From positions 1 through 39,829 of the forward strand of contig JAQBXN010000078.1 in NCBI GenBank assembly GCA_027625095.1: DNA of 39,829 nt, written 5' to 3'. The stretch is from Planctomycetota bacterium. Lineage in GTDB: Bacteria > Planctomycetota > PUPC01 > JACPCR01. Positions 16,463-24,883 of the stretch are shown in pieces. The position numbers were made by a program, and so were the translations under genes. The notes below the pieces were generated by a model. It was not told where the DNA came from, did not search any database, and saw nothing but the letters and a program-made list of their open reading frames with translations. Position 1 is the stretch's first letter. The number at the start of each line of letters is the position of its first letter.

Positions 16463-18343
16463 TCATGAGTCCGAATCGGATTCAGTGAGGAATTTCTGAG
16501 TACCCTCATACATGGGTGCAAACTCCGGTACGAGTTCTTTCAGAAACCGAATTGCCTCGCGAGTCCGACCCGCCCGCGCGAGTGAAACTAATTTTTTCAA
16601 ATTTTCGCTTGTCGGAGGTAGGCTTTGTTCCGGGACGTAATTGTCCTCCCACGTCCCCGAAAATCTCGTGTCCCTCTTATTGCCTGGAAAATAAAGCTCT
16701 TCATGAAGTTTTTCTCCTGGCCTGAGCCCTATGTATACGATCGGAATGTCTTTATCTGGGATTCGTCCAAGCAACCGAATCATATCTCTGGCCAGCCGTT
16801 CGATGGACACAGGGTCACCCATGTCCAGAACGTAAACTTTTCCACTTTCACCCAACGACGCCGCCTGCAGGATCAGTTGAACCGCTTCGGAAGGCAGCAT
16901 GAAAAAACGTGTCATCTCAGGATGAGTAACCGTAACTGGACCACCGTTAAGAATCTGCTCACGGAAAACCGGCACCACAGAGCCGGAACTTCCGAGGACG
17001 TTGCCAAACCGAACTGTAACAAACTTGCAATCGCTTTTTTCGGCGAGAGTTTTTACCAGGCACTCACCCAGCCGCTTGGTGGCGCCCATCAAATTTACAG
17101 GCCGGGCAGCCTTGTCTGTCGAAACAAATACAAATGCTTTTGCTCTGTGCTCTGCAGCGAGACTCGCCGGCACGTTAAGTCCTTCTATATTGTTGACAAT
17201 GCCTTGGCAGGGATTCATTTCAACCAAGTCGACATGCTTGAATGCGGCTGCGTGGAAAATGAGATCCGGCTTGTGCTGTACGAAGATTTGCCTCATAGCT
17301 GCCGCATCAGTTGAGTCAGCAAGATAGCCTCGAATCTCAACATTGGGATGTTCGCGTCGCATCACCTGATTTATCCGGTGAAGCTTTTCTTCGGATGCCT
17401 CAACAAGCACCAGCATCCTGGGCTGGTTCGAGGCGATTTGGGCCACGAGTTCCGATCCTATGCTTCCGCCGGCCCCCGTCACAAGCGCCACCTGCCCATA
17501 AATGAATTGGTGGATACCTTCCAGGTCCAGGTCCTTGGGTTCCCTTCTCAAGAGATCCTCGATTCGCAGATCCCGGGCCTGCCCCCAAGCGACCTCGCCA
17601 TTCCTGATTGCATCGGAGGCCAAGGGAATCGTCCTGAATCGGATAGGCCTGTTTTCTGTGAGGAACAGGAATTTCTCAACGATTTCTTTGCTCGGCAGCT
17701 TTCCCACGAAATGTATATCTTCGATGCTGGGCTCTTTCACCGCAGCCTCAATTGAGCCTTCACCTCCATAGATGTACACACCGTGAATCCGTCGTCCGTG
17801 CCGTTTAGGATCGGGGTCAACAAGCCCTACTGGCTGAAGGCCGTCGAGCGCTCCCTTGTCAAACTCTCTCAACAACCCTTCACTATCTTCGACGGAGCCG
17901 TAAACCAGCACGCCCCGGCCACCTGATTGTGCACCAATTCTAGCCTGAATCAGTGCTCTCCAGGCAAACCGAGCCCCACCAGTTACAAGAATATTTGCCA
18001 TCCAGTTGATGATAATGACTCCCCTTGGAATTCCTTCAAACCGGTTTATCAATACAAGGAAAGTGACGAAGATAAGATTGGCTATCGTGACGCCCTTGAA
18101 GACTTTCAGTGCTATTTCTATACCAGCGAACCTGGTAAACGAGCGATAAATCCCAAGCCATAGAAAGGTAGCTGCCGTAAGCACACCAAGCACGGGAGCA
18201 GTAGGCAAGATCACATCTCCATGTGACTCCAGCACCTCGAAGCCCATGCGGAGTACAAAAGCCACGACATACGCGAGCGAGACGAAAACAATGTCCAATC
18301 CCAACAGAATTGTCCTTCGATGCATGAATCTTGATGGCTCCAA
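16463..18343 (-). CDS. Membrane nucleotide-sugar 4,6-dehydratase (CapD/WbpM family)
   Basis: A 626-residue protein. Four N-terminal hydrophobic helices (about residues 10-125) anchor it in the inner membrane. A first Rossmann-like domain follows (GVLVYGSVEDSEGLL), then the catalytic SDR domain starting VTGAGGSIGSELVAQI, with STDKAARPVNLMGATKR, where Met replaces the usual Tyr as in WbpM/FlaA1-type enzymes. The expected reaction is UDP-GlcNAc to its 4-keto-6-deoxy product, feeding QuiNAc, FucNAc or diamino sugars. The frame begins at TTG 18343 with GGAGAAG just upstream; ATG 18325 is an alternative. First gene of the minus-strand sugar operon. Confidence 0.9.
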   Translation of the reverse strand: MEPSRFMHRRTILLGLDIVFVSLAYVVAFVLRMGFEVLESHGDVILPTAPVLGVLTAATFLWLGIYRSFTRFAGIEIALKVFKGVTIANLIFVTFLVLINRFEGIPRGVIIINWMANILVTGGARFAWRALIQARIGAQSGGRGVLVYGSVEDSEGLLREFDKGALDGLQPVGLVDPDPKRHGRRIHGVYIYGGEGSIEAAVKEPSIEDIHFVGKLPSKEIVEKFLFLTENRPIRFRTIPLASDAIRNGEVAWGQARDLRIEDLLRREPKDLDLEGIHQFIYGQVALVTGAGGSIGSELVAQIASNQPRMLVLVEASEEKLHRINQVMRREHPNVEIRGYLADSTDAAAMRQIFVQHKPDLIFHAAAFKHVDLVEMNPCQGIVNNIEGLNVPASLAAEHRAKAFVFVSTDKAARPVNLMGATKRLGECLVKTLAEKSDCKFVTVRFGNVLGSSGSVVPVFREQILNGGPVTVTHPEMTRFFMLPSEAVQLILQAASLGESGKVYVLDMGDPVSIERLARDMIRLLGRIPDKDIPIVYIGLRPGEKLHEELYFPGNKRDTRFSGTWEDNYVPEQSLPPTSENLKKLVSLARAGRTREAIRFLKELVPEFAPMYEGTQKFLTESDSDS

Positions 18344-19082
18344 TCGACTTCTCCAATTCAGCTAATTTTCGTGCTCAGTGGAAGACCGAGAACAAGACCT
18401 TTGCACAACTTTTCGTTTCAGGGCCGTTACGAGATTTATGACGCTATCACTGGGAAAGAAATGCCATTCTCGATTTCTACAGACATCTCGATTTATACTG
18501 TCTCATTCCTACCTATATAATGCTGGATGTGGACATGGCCGCCACCAGACCTAAGACCGCGTCTACCAAGCTCTTAATGGCAAGCGCATCAGAATTGTCA
18601 GCTACAAGCAGCCAAAGAGGAGAAAGCTTCGAAGAGCTTTCCAAGCTGTAACTTTTACTCGCGGGTGTAGTAGCTACCATAGAGGTTGACACCTTTGTCC
18701 TTGTATAAGGGAATCCGGCAAGACAACATGGCATCTTCCATTTCTTTCAGCCAATTTCCGTTTTGCCCAACCCGACCAACCTGCTGCGTGCGGGGATACA
18801 CTGGAAAACGGGCACGCTCCCCAGAGTTTTCCAAGAACGGAAAGGGGGGCCTCTGGAAGTCGTTAAGAAACTGCTGGTGCTCGATCCAAAAAATGATTAA
18901 GGTCCCAAGCCACATGTTATGGAAGGACTGCCACGCTTCAAAGAGATCCCAATTAGTTCGTAACGCAATTATTGTTTGCATTACAGTCATGTCTCCGACA
19001 TAAGCACTTTTTCAAGAGCGAAGAAATTTCGAAGAAACTAATAAACGGCACCGAGAACCAATAGCCAACCTTGATTCCATAA
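18344..19082. other. Gene-poor decay zone upstream of the capD-like gene
   Basis: A 739-bp stretch between the minus-strand sugar operon and the glycosyltransferase pseudogene. It should hold the promoter of the operon starting at 18343, but no convincing -35/-10 pair was found. The only long frame is the unrecognised one at 18655-18990. A 13-bp word at 18415-18427 recurs at 24851-24863, upstream of the Wzy-like gene. The composition looks more AT-rich than the operon to its left. Confidence 0.4.
18655..18990 (-). CDS. Unrecognised 111-residue ORF, possibly a gene fragment
   Basis: The frame encodes an aromatic-rich protein (NWDLFEAWQSFHNMWLGTLIIFWIEHQQF near the start, GVNLYGSYYTRE at the end) with no family I can name. 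The amino-acid mix is not typical of a shadow frame, yet no ribosome site was noted and it lies in a zone of broken genes (GT pseudogene, IS66 remnant). It may be the tail of a decayed glycosyltransferase or a chance frame. Treat as tentative. Confidence 0.2.
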   Translation of the reverse strand: MTVMQTIIALRTNWDLFEAWQSFHNMWLGTLIIFWIEHQQFLNDFQRPPFPFLENSGERARFPVYPRTQQVGRVGQNGNWLKEMEDAMLSCRIPLYKDKGVNLYGSYYTRE

Positions 19083-19564
19083 ATGTCTAAAATGCAGAGA
19101 ATAATTCTAGGCTTTGGAAAACGTCTCTCATTCCCGACGTATCGCCAGAGGATCTCAAACCAAATTGCAGCGGTGGCGTTGTTGTTTTTTTTACTGGCTT
19201 TTTCCAGTGTTTTGGCGAACAAGGGAGTGGATTTTACAGACGAAGGCATGTACGTCAGCACACCGATGCGTATCGCCTTGGGTGACATGCCATTTCGTGA
19301 CGAAATCATGAATGCCTCCCGGCCCTTCGACATTCTTGTGAGCCTTATTTTTCACCTCAGACCAGTTTATTCATACAAGATAAGGCTGACGCCTGGAAAG
19401 CCAATAGCGTGGCAATTAATAGCAGAGAATGGCGCGAGTACGCCGTTTCCCTTGAAGCTCGACCCAACGCCACCCAAATTCTCTTCGGAATTGGATGGCA
19501 GCCGAAACAAAAGGACCAAATCCTGGAAATCAAGGACCTGCGTATAAAACTATTCCCAAAGTAA
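19083..19564 (+). pseudogene. GT-C-type membrane glycosyltransferase with its middle deleted
   Basis: Codons from 19083 to about 19360 encode an N-terminal membrane helix (AAVALLFFLLAFSSVLA) followed by VDFTDEGMYVSTPMRIALGDMPFRDE and FDILVSLIFHL. This is the first helix and catalytic-loop pattern of GT39/PMT-like or related GT-C enzymes. The frame then runs into unrelated-looking residues. From about 19382 a second frame reads as a soluble C-terminal domain (SREWREYAVSLEARPNATQ, FGIGWQPKQKDQILEIKDLRI) to TAA 19562-19564. A protein of this type should have some 400-600 residues, so hundreds of internal codons are missing and the ends are out of frame. The stop codon overlaps the apparent end of the IS66 remnant. 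Family assignment is moderate; that it is broken is clear. Confidence 0.6.
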
Positions 19565-20042
19565 CCGCCGAACACCGTGAACTGCCGGTAACCCTGCAAG
19601 AATCTGAAGGCCACGCCGCGGGAGAGCTGGGATAGCATTATTTCGGGGACCGGGGGTGGTTGCTGCCAGGGCTTGCTGATAGTTCCAGGGGCGGCCTGTT
19701 TTCAGGGGCGGCACTGGCCAGGTCTTCGTTCTGTTGCAGGGAGGTGAGATCCTCGAAGGGATTTGCGTCGCAGAGTTGGCTGGTGTGCAAAAGGGACATG
19801 AATATTTTACCGACCCTTTCGCTGTCCTCGGTTTTGTAAAAGTGTGAGTGCTCGCGATGGTGGATGGAAGTCTTGAGGGCACGTTCCAGATGTTGTTGTC
19901 GAGCCGTGCGACAGGCCCGCGCAGGGAGAGAGTGAGCCTCTTCCAGTGGCTGAGCCTGTAGGTCATGGCTTTGCCGACGCTGCTGTTTGGCTCGACTTGG
20001 GGGTGTTGAGTCGTGTTCCTTCGATTCCCAGAGTGCGTCCAT
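19561..20042 (-). mobile_element. IS66-family transposase remnant
   Basis: The minus strand, in two alternating frames, matches the C-terminal part of IS66-type transposases: LSHWKRLTLSLRGPVARLDNNI (around 19950-19890), then KTSIHHREHSHFYKTEDSERVGKIFMSLLHTSQLCDANPFEDLTSLQQ (about 19870-19725), then RPWNYQQALA (about 19700-19670). These correspond to the family's xNWLxRFxxDGRxxxDNNxxER, SLxxTCxxNxxNPFxYL and MPWNY blocks. At least two frameshifts separate them and the N-terminal two-thirds is absent, so it is dead. The GTAACCGCC at 19561 looks like the GTAA-type terminal repeat of IS66 elements. The other end could not be fixed; GTTAC at 20117-20121 is only a weak candidate. Confidence 0.62.
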
Positions 20043-20289
20043 GGGAGGCCGGGTGTGCTACTGATGTTGGTGAAGTCGTTCTTCGGGGACTTTGCTTGCT
20101 TTCTGTCCTCGGCATCGTTACCTTGAAAGGCTAGCAGGTCTTCGAGTGCGAGGCGGCTGAGCGCCGGACTTTTATCGGATATTTTGAGGAAGTTGCCTCG
20201 GCCGCGTGTGTTGCAGGCGGCCTGCTGTGTTTCATTGTCTCTGGGGATGCTCGATAGGGCATAGTGAGGATTACGATCAGCAAACTTGA
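20043..20289. other. Leader region of the plus-strand polysaccharide genes
   Basis: A 247-bp interval between the IS66 remnant and the wzz-like gene. I see no gene, strong hairpin or clear promoter. A GAGGA at about 20267 lies too far (about 20 bases) from ATG 20290 to serve as a normal ribosome site. The region must contain or transmit the promoter for the plus-strand genes if they are expressed. Confidence 0.3.
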
Positions 20290-21240
20290 ATGATGATACA
20301 AGATCAGAGTTTAGATGTACCTGATGGCGCGAGCAGGCCCGTTCAGCAAGTGCACGGTTGGCCCCCAGGCCCTTACGAAACCGAAGTCAGCTTGACGGAC
20401 TTTTTTGTGGTGTTGCTCCGCCGTAAGCATTTGTTCATAGTGATATTGATTCTGTGGTTTACCGCATCGACAATAGTGACTCTGATGTCGCGAAATCGAT
20501 ACCGATACTTTACCTCTGTGGAAGTCGGCTCGCGCGTTGTCTGGAAGGACGACGTCCTCCAGATTGTTCTTATTGATGTTCCCGACAATGCCATTACGAC
20601 GATCAACCAGAGCATCTCGCCAACAGTCATTCGCCGTTTTATGGAGCAAAACCCTGATCTGGATCGATCCCTCGAAATAAAGGTCCATTTTCCAAAGAAC
20701 AGTCACATAATTCTGATCGAATCAACAGCAACCGAGGAACATGAGGAACTGATACTTAAGATTCTCCAAGACGTCAACGATGCTATCGTAGTGCATCACA
20801 AGAGATTAACTGATGTAGTTCGTGACGCTTATGAGCATCAACTCAAACATGCCCAGTTGGACCTGGAGATGACGACGAAGTTGATTCGTTCACTTGGGCA
20901 GATAGGAACGGAATCCCGCAGTAGTCCTGGAGGACAGCCTATATCTGGGGCGGATGCCATCAGTCTTGGTGAGCTGCGTCGCGCGGAATTGGAAGAAAGA
21001 AGGATCCAACAGACGATTGACGAAATCCAGAGCCAGATTCAGCATCTGAAGGAGACGCAGATTCTTGCCGAGCCGATGCGATCCATCAAAGCCGTGGGGA
21101 CTTCGAGGTCCCGGACGCTCCTCATGTCCAGCCTGGCCGGATTGCTCGTTGCTCTTCTGGCAGCATTTGTCGTCGAGTTTTCGGCTCGGGCTCAGCAGCA
21201 ACTGCAGGATGGTCAAGCCCTTGACCAAACCAAATCCTGA
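20290..21240 (+). CDS. Wzz-like polysaccharide chain-length determinant protein
   Basis: A 316-residue inner-membrane protein with the two-helix plan of polysaccharide co-polymerases. A short cytoplasmic N-terminus leads to VSLTDFFVVLLRRKHLFIVIL and TM1 at about 46-66. A long periplasmic region follows, with coiled-coil character at about 185-265 (ELRRAELEERRIQQTIDEIQ). TM2 is at about 277-296, then a short tail with no kinase domain. It is thus Wzz/PCP-1-like rather than a tyrosine autokinase. Such proteins set the length made by Wzy; a Wzy-like gene lies 3.6 kb downstream. The N-terminus contains two adjacent Met codons with no good ribosome site. Confidence 0.85.
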   Translation: MMIQDQSLDVPDGASRPVQQVHGWPPGPYETEVSLTDFFVVLLRRKHLFIVILILWFTASTIVTLMSRNRYRYFTSVEVGSRVVWKDDVLQIVLIDVPDNAITTINQSISPTVIRRFMEQNPDLDRSLEIKVHFPKNSHIILIESTATEEHEELILKILQDVNDAIVVHHKRLTDVVRDAYEHQLKHAQLDLEMTTKLIRSLGQIGTESRSSPGGQPISGADAISLGELRRAELEERRIQQTIDEIQSQIQHLKETQILAEPMRSIKAVGTSRSRTLLMSSLAGLLVALLAAFVVEFSARAQQQLQDGQALDQTKS

Positions 21241-21345
21241 CCAAAAGCATCTTGAACGCCCAAACTGTAACTGCGTGTCGCGGCGAGCGACGTTGCGAGG
21301 TGCCAGTGTTGCCATAGCCGTAGCGCATGTGGATCCTCTTCGCTG

Positions 21346-22941
21346 CTACATGGGTCCAGGCTGATTCGAGCGTTCTTCCCCCATGCCCTTACCTGGGCTC
21401 TCCAGTGTCTCTACTGAGATTCCGGAGGCGGCCCCCGCGATCCGATTCGACGGTGCGCCTCCGTAAACACCATCGTTGGGGGTGGTTACGACACTGATAA
21501 GGTTTCGCTCCGAACAGGCCGTTGTTCCGGCCAGAAACACCATTATGCTCACCAAGTAGACTGTGACGAGTGGCATTCGAGAAAACCAAGCTTCGGTCAA
21601 TCCGAACACCGAAAAGGAAAGGACAGTGCGCAGTCCTGAAAGAGCACAGAAGCGAGCATTGGGGTCAACTCCGTTGAACCAAGCGAACACAAACAACCTG
21701 AACGGCATTGCGAATACGACCACAAGCATGGCCAGTGTCCCAATAATGCCTGTGCGGGCGAGAGCATCGAAGTAGATACTGTGGGCGTGGTCATGTACGC
21801 TTGCCTGGCACTTGCCCTTTTCGATGAGACGTCCCAAGTCGAGCCGGAAATCTCCCAATCCCGAGCCGAACAAAGGTGATTCCGACGCGATTATCAACGA
21901 GGCCTTCCACATCTCCAATCGCTCGTCAGCAGAGGCATCTTGAGAGGGGGAAAAAAGCCCTTCCCGGAACTCAGAGAGCCGATGTAAAATGCCTTGAGGA
22001 AGCAGCGCCGGACTGAGTGTCGAGGCCACAAGTGGGACGAGTAAGAGGCAGGCCCAGCCTTTCGCGCCCAGGCGTTTCCTATAGAGGAGGAGCACAAACA
22101 GACCCATGACGGGCAGGCACAGCCAGGCGCCCCGTGTGCCCGATAAAAGGCAGGTATACAAGGACAAGCCCACGCAAACAATTCCAAAGACGTGTTGCCA
22201 CCAGAGGCGTGCTACGACGATCAGCCAGGCGGCAATGATTCCAGCCAGGTAAACGCAAAAGTCGCCGAGAATGATGGGGTGATACGCGCCCATCGCCCTG
22301 AGATACTTCGTCCCGGATATTTCAAGAACTCCGTCTTTTTGTCGTATTCTAACTTGCCGGTGATTGATATCTCTCAGTATCCAACCGTCCGGCGTGGCCA
22401 AGACCGTCGGGTCTTCGGCAAGTGTATGGTCATGTTGTATGAATTCTTGCCGTAGTCCCTCTGACATCTGGCCCATCGCCAATGAATCAGAATGGATTGA
22501 GGACACCGAAAAGAGGAAGACAGGCACAAGTGTCTGACTGATCGCGTACAGGAACGAAACAACTGCGCCAACGAGTGAGCCGGAAAGGTATACTGCCCCG
22601 ATGTTCACTGTTCGCACATGCAGGAAAAGCAGTAGCGCCGGAACGAATAAGGGAAGCCTCAAGTACCTTTCCAGCTTGCTCAATCCATGGTGAAAATCAT
22701 CAGACCGTACGAGGGTCAAGACCACAATTGCGAAATAGACGAAAAGTGCAAAAACGAACGTCCGCAACCGATTGGGTAGAGCTTTGCGTGCCGGCCAACC
22801 GAACGTTATTACCAGGGCCGCCAAGAAGAAATAGACGCTGGTTGCGCCGTGCTTCAACGAGGTAGCAACAATGGGAAAGACAAAAATGGCAAATGTGATG
22901 GACCACTTACAAACAAATTGCCCTCTTATAAACTCACTCAC
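21346..22941 (-). CDS. O-antigen ligase family membrane protein, paralogue 1
   Basis: A 531-residue multi-pass protein of the Wzy_C/WaaL superfamily, which transfers undecaprenyl-linked glycans to lipid A core or other acceptors at the periplasmic face. The signature is the periplasmic loop LFGSGLGDFRLDLG... HDHAHSIYFDALARTG, plus LLSGTRGAWLCLPVMG. A second, beta-rich insertion lies between helices (WILRDINHRQVRI...). Start is GTG 22941. It is the only minus-strand gene between 20290 and 39280 and converges with the wzz-like gene. It is clearly paralogous to the protein at 37789-39279: both share the GLTEAWFSRMP block near the end and the same insertion. Ligase or polymerase function cannot be separated by sequence alone. 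Confidence 0.87.
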   Translation of the reverse strand: MSEFIRGQFVCKWSITFAIFVFPIVATSLKHGATSVYFFLAALVITFGWPARKALPNRLRTFVFALFVYFAIVVLTLVRSDDFHHGLSKLERYLRLPLFVPALLLFLHVRTVNIGAVYLSGSLVGAVVSFLYAISQTLVPVFLFSVSSIHSDSLAMGQMSEGLRQEFIQHDHTLAEDPTVLATPDGWILRDINHRQVRIRQKDGVLEISGTKYLRAMGAYHPIILGDFCVYLAGIIAAWLIVVARLWWQHVFGIVCVGLSLYTCLLSGTRGAWLCLPVMGLFVLLLYRKRLGAKGWACLLLVPLVASTLSPALLPQGILHRLSEFREGLFSPSQDASADERLEMWKASLIIASESPLFGSGLGDFRLDLGRLIEKGKCQASVHDHAHSIYFDALARTGIIGTLAMLVVVFAMPFRLFVFAWFNGVDPNARFCALSGLRTVLSFSVFGLTEAWFSRMPLVTVYLVSIMVFLAGTTACSERNLISVVTTPNDGVYGGAPSNRIAGAASGISVETLESPGKGMGEERSNQPGPM

Positions 22942-23418
22942 GACCTGCCCTTTCCGGTTTGCCCATGCCTCTTTGAGACGCGTTTAGTTGAGGCCGATTT
23001 GAACATGCCAGCCATTATATGCAAGAGCCCCAAGAATATCGCGTCACAGTGTGGGACCCTGGGATATTTCTGCCGGGACGTCGAGGTGCTCTCGTGAACG
23101 TGTTGTTCATGTATACGCCATCCAGGTACAATCGCAGCACACCTTCTATTCCCCACTTAGTTTCTAGGCTCTTGTTCGATTCCAGGGGGCTCAGCACGAG
23201 AGCTGTCCCGAAGGGCTATATGTTGGGGTCGAACTGCCCATTGACCGCAGAATACAGGATGCGCGTCCCTGATTCGGTGAGAGCCCCCTGGAATCGAATA
23301 AGAGCCAGTTTCTATTCGCTTGTGCAAGGCACGTTTTACGAACAGGAATTTTGCATACCGTTTCGATGGCAACAGTTTGCCGACTCAACCAATCCTGAAA
23401 CCAAGGTTCAGGGACAAC
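22942..23418. other. Intergenic region holding a MITE-like insertion
   Basis: A 477-bp region between ligase paralogue 1 and the flippase gene, which point away from each other. Apart from the insertion at 23167-23306 I recognise no gene. Removing the insertion and one target copy leaves a frame continuous from about 23019 into the flippase gene. The translated text has no recognised family, so this is probably chance. Divergent promoters are expected here but none stands out. Confidence 0.4.
23159..23314. mobile_element. MITE-like element with 26-bp inverted ends and 8-bp target duplication
   Basis: The ends at 23167-23192 and 23281-23306 are inverted repeats of 26 bp with one mismatch, starting GGCTCTT and ending GGGGGCTC. 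The element is 140 bp with an 88-bp core and no coding capacity. It is flanked on both sides by AGTTTCTA (23159-23166 and 23307-23314), a perfect 8-bp direct repeat outside the inverted ends, as expected from transposition. An 8-bp duplication is compatible with helper elements of the IS66, ISL3, IS256 or IS1595 families; which one mobilised it is not known. Confidence 0.85.
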
Positions 23419-24723
23419 ATGTCCTTCAAGAAAAAACTCAAGCGATGCTTGCCGACGGATAGTTTCAGTAGAAGCGTCGGGGTTCTCGCTGGTGGGGTTG
23501 GGATCGCGCAGATCATCGTAATTGCCTCCTCTCCTCTCATCACCAGGCTGTTTTCACCCTCGGATTTCGGGATACTCTCCCTGTTTGTGTCGGTCGTTGC
23601 CATCCTTGGGTCAGTTTCCTGCCTGTGTTATCAGTTCGCGATTCCGCTACCGGAAGAGGAAGAGGATGCTTTCGCGTTGCTGGTCCTGTGTTTCATCATC
23701 CTGGCTGCGTTCACCACCTTTGTAGCGGTCGTCTGTCTTGTGGGCGGAGCAAGTCTGTTTGAGCGTCTGGGCGTGACAGGCGCTGGGCATTATTTGTGGT
23801 TTGTACCGGCGGCGTGCTTCCTCATGAGTGCCTACGAGATCCTGAACCAATGGGCTATACGGACAAAGTTATTTGGCTGCCTTGCCCAGACAAAGATCTG
23901 GCAGGGCGGAGGTATGGTCGTTTCACAGATTGGCCTGGGCCTGGCGAAAACCGGGGTAATCGGGCTTTTGATTGGCGAACTCACTGGCCGGGCTTTTGGC
24001 ATTGGGGCCCTGGCCACCCGACTGGTCGCCGAGGTACGCAGACAGCGGTTGAGAGTTTCAGTTTCAAGACTGAAGGCAGTGATGTCTCGATACCGCCGTT
24101 TCCCCTATTTCTCCACATTTTCGGTAGCGCTCAATCGTGGGGCAGGTGGAGTTCCGGCCATCCTCTTCGCGTCACTTTACGGTCCCGAAGTTGCCGGTTG
24201 GCTTGCGTTGGGTGAGCGAGCCCTTCAGGGACCTATGATCCTGCTGGGCCAAAGTGTCGCCAGTGTATATGTCGGCGAAGGGGCGGATCTGCTGCGCAAG
24301 TCACCAGAAGAACTGCACAGTCTCTTCCGGACAACGGCGCGGCGTCTTCTGTTCATCGGCCTGATCCCAATTGGGGCGCTGGGGCTGTTGGGCCCATATC
24401 TTTTCCCGTTTGTATTTGGTAGCGAGTGGGCAGAAGCCGGCAATTACGTCCAGATACTCGCCGTGAGTCTCCTGCTGCAGTTTGTCATTTCGCCTCTGTC
24501 TCAGACGTTGAATATTCTCGAGCGACAGGACATCCAACTACTGTGGGACATCTTTCGTGCCGTTCTCGTTGCGGGAGGGATTGCAGGAGCCTACGTTTCG
24601 TCCCTCTCTCCCACTCTGGCGGTGGTCATATACTCGGCGAGTCTTTCTGTGGCCTACGCCGTTCAACTGGTGGTCATTAGTTTTGCGCTCAAACGCCATC
24701 GAGCTTCCGGGACTCGAAGCTGA
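23419..24723 (+). CDS. Wzx-type lipopolysaccharide/polysaccharide flippase
   Basis: A 434-residue membrane protein of the MOP superfamily polysaccharide-export branch, which flips undecaprenyl-diphosphate-linked repeat units across the inner membrane. The N-terminal pattern is typical: SFSRSVGVLAGGVGIAQIIVIASSPLITRLFSPSDFGILSLF. About twelve to fourteen hydrophobic helices follow, including the late YVQILAVSLLLQFVISPLSQTLNILERQ. ATG 23419 was chosen because the family pattern starts there; the frame is open to 23320, close to the MITE-like insertion. After the stop, 24730-24735 and 24745-24750 can pair (GGTGAG/CTCACC) but no T-run follows, so a terminator is doubtful. Confidence 0.88.
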   Translation: MSFKKKLKRCLPTDSFSRSVGVLAGGVGIAQIIVIASSPLITRLFSPSDFGILSLFVSVVAILGSVSCLCYQFAIPLPEEEEDAFALLVLCFIILAAFTTFVAVVCLVGGASLFERLGVTGAGHYLWFVPAACFLMSAYEILNQWAIRTKLFGCLAQTKIWQGGGMVVSQIGLGLAKTGVIGLLIGELTGRAFGIGALATRLVAEVRRQRLRVSVSRLKAVMSRYRRFPYFSTFSVALNRGAGGVPAILFASLYGPEVAGWLALGERALQGPMILLGQSVASVYVGEGADLLRKSPEELHSLFRTTARRLLFIGLIPIGALGLLGPYLFPFVFGSEWAEAGNYVQILAVSLLLQFVISPLSQTLNILERQDIQLLWDIFRAVLVAGGIAGAYVSSLSPTLAVVIYSASLSVAYAVQLVVISFALKRHRASGTRS

Positions 24724-24883
24724 ATTCTTGGTGAGTCAATCGTTCTCACCGGCCTCCGTTGGCAGGAGTAAGCCGTTTTACCTATGCTAAGCTCTCGAAT
24801 TCTCACTTGAACTCCGATTTTGAAGCACAACGCGAACGCCTGAATTTATTGTTTCAGGGCCGTGATGCGAACGGGCAATACGT

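Noticed and set aside
18513..18734. 73-codon minus-strand frame in the decay zone
   Set aside because: Composition rich in Ser/Leu/Ala with no domain and no ribosome site; overlaps another weak frame.
23019..23462. 147-codon frame crossing the MITE-like element
   Set aside because: It runs through both inverted repeats and out of frame into the flippase start; no family recognised. Treated as chance.
18415..24863. 13-bp direct repeat (18415-18427 and 24851-24863) in two intergenic regions
   Set aside because: Only two copies, at different distances and orientations relative to genes; not enough to propose a shared operator.
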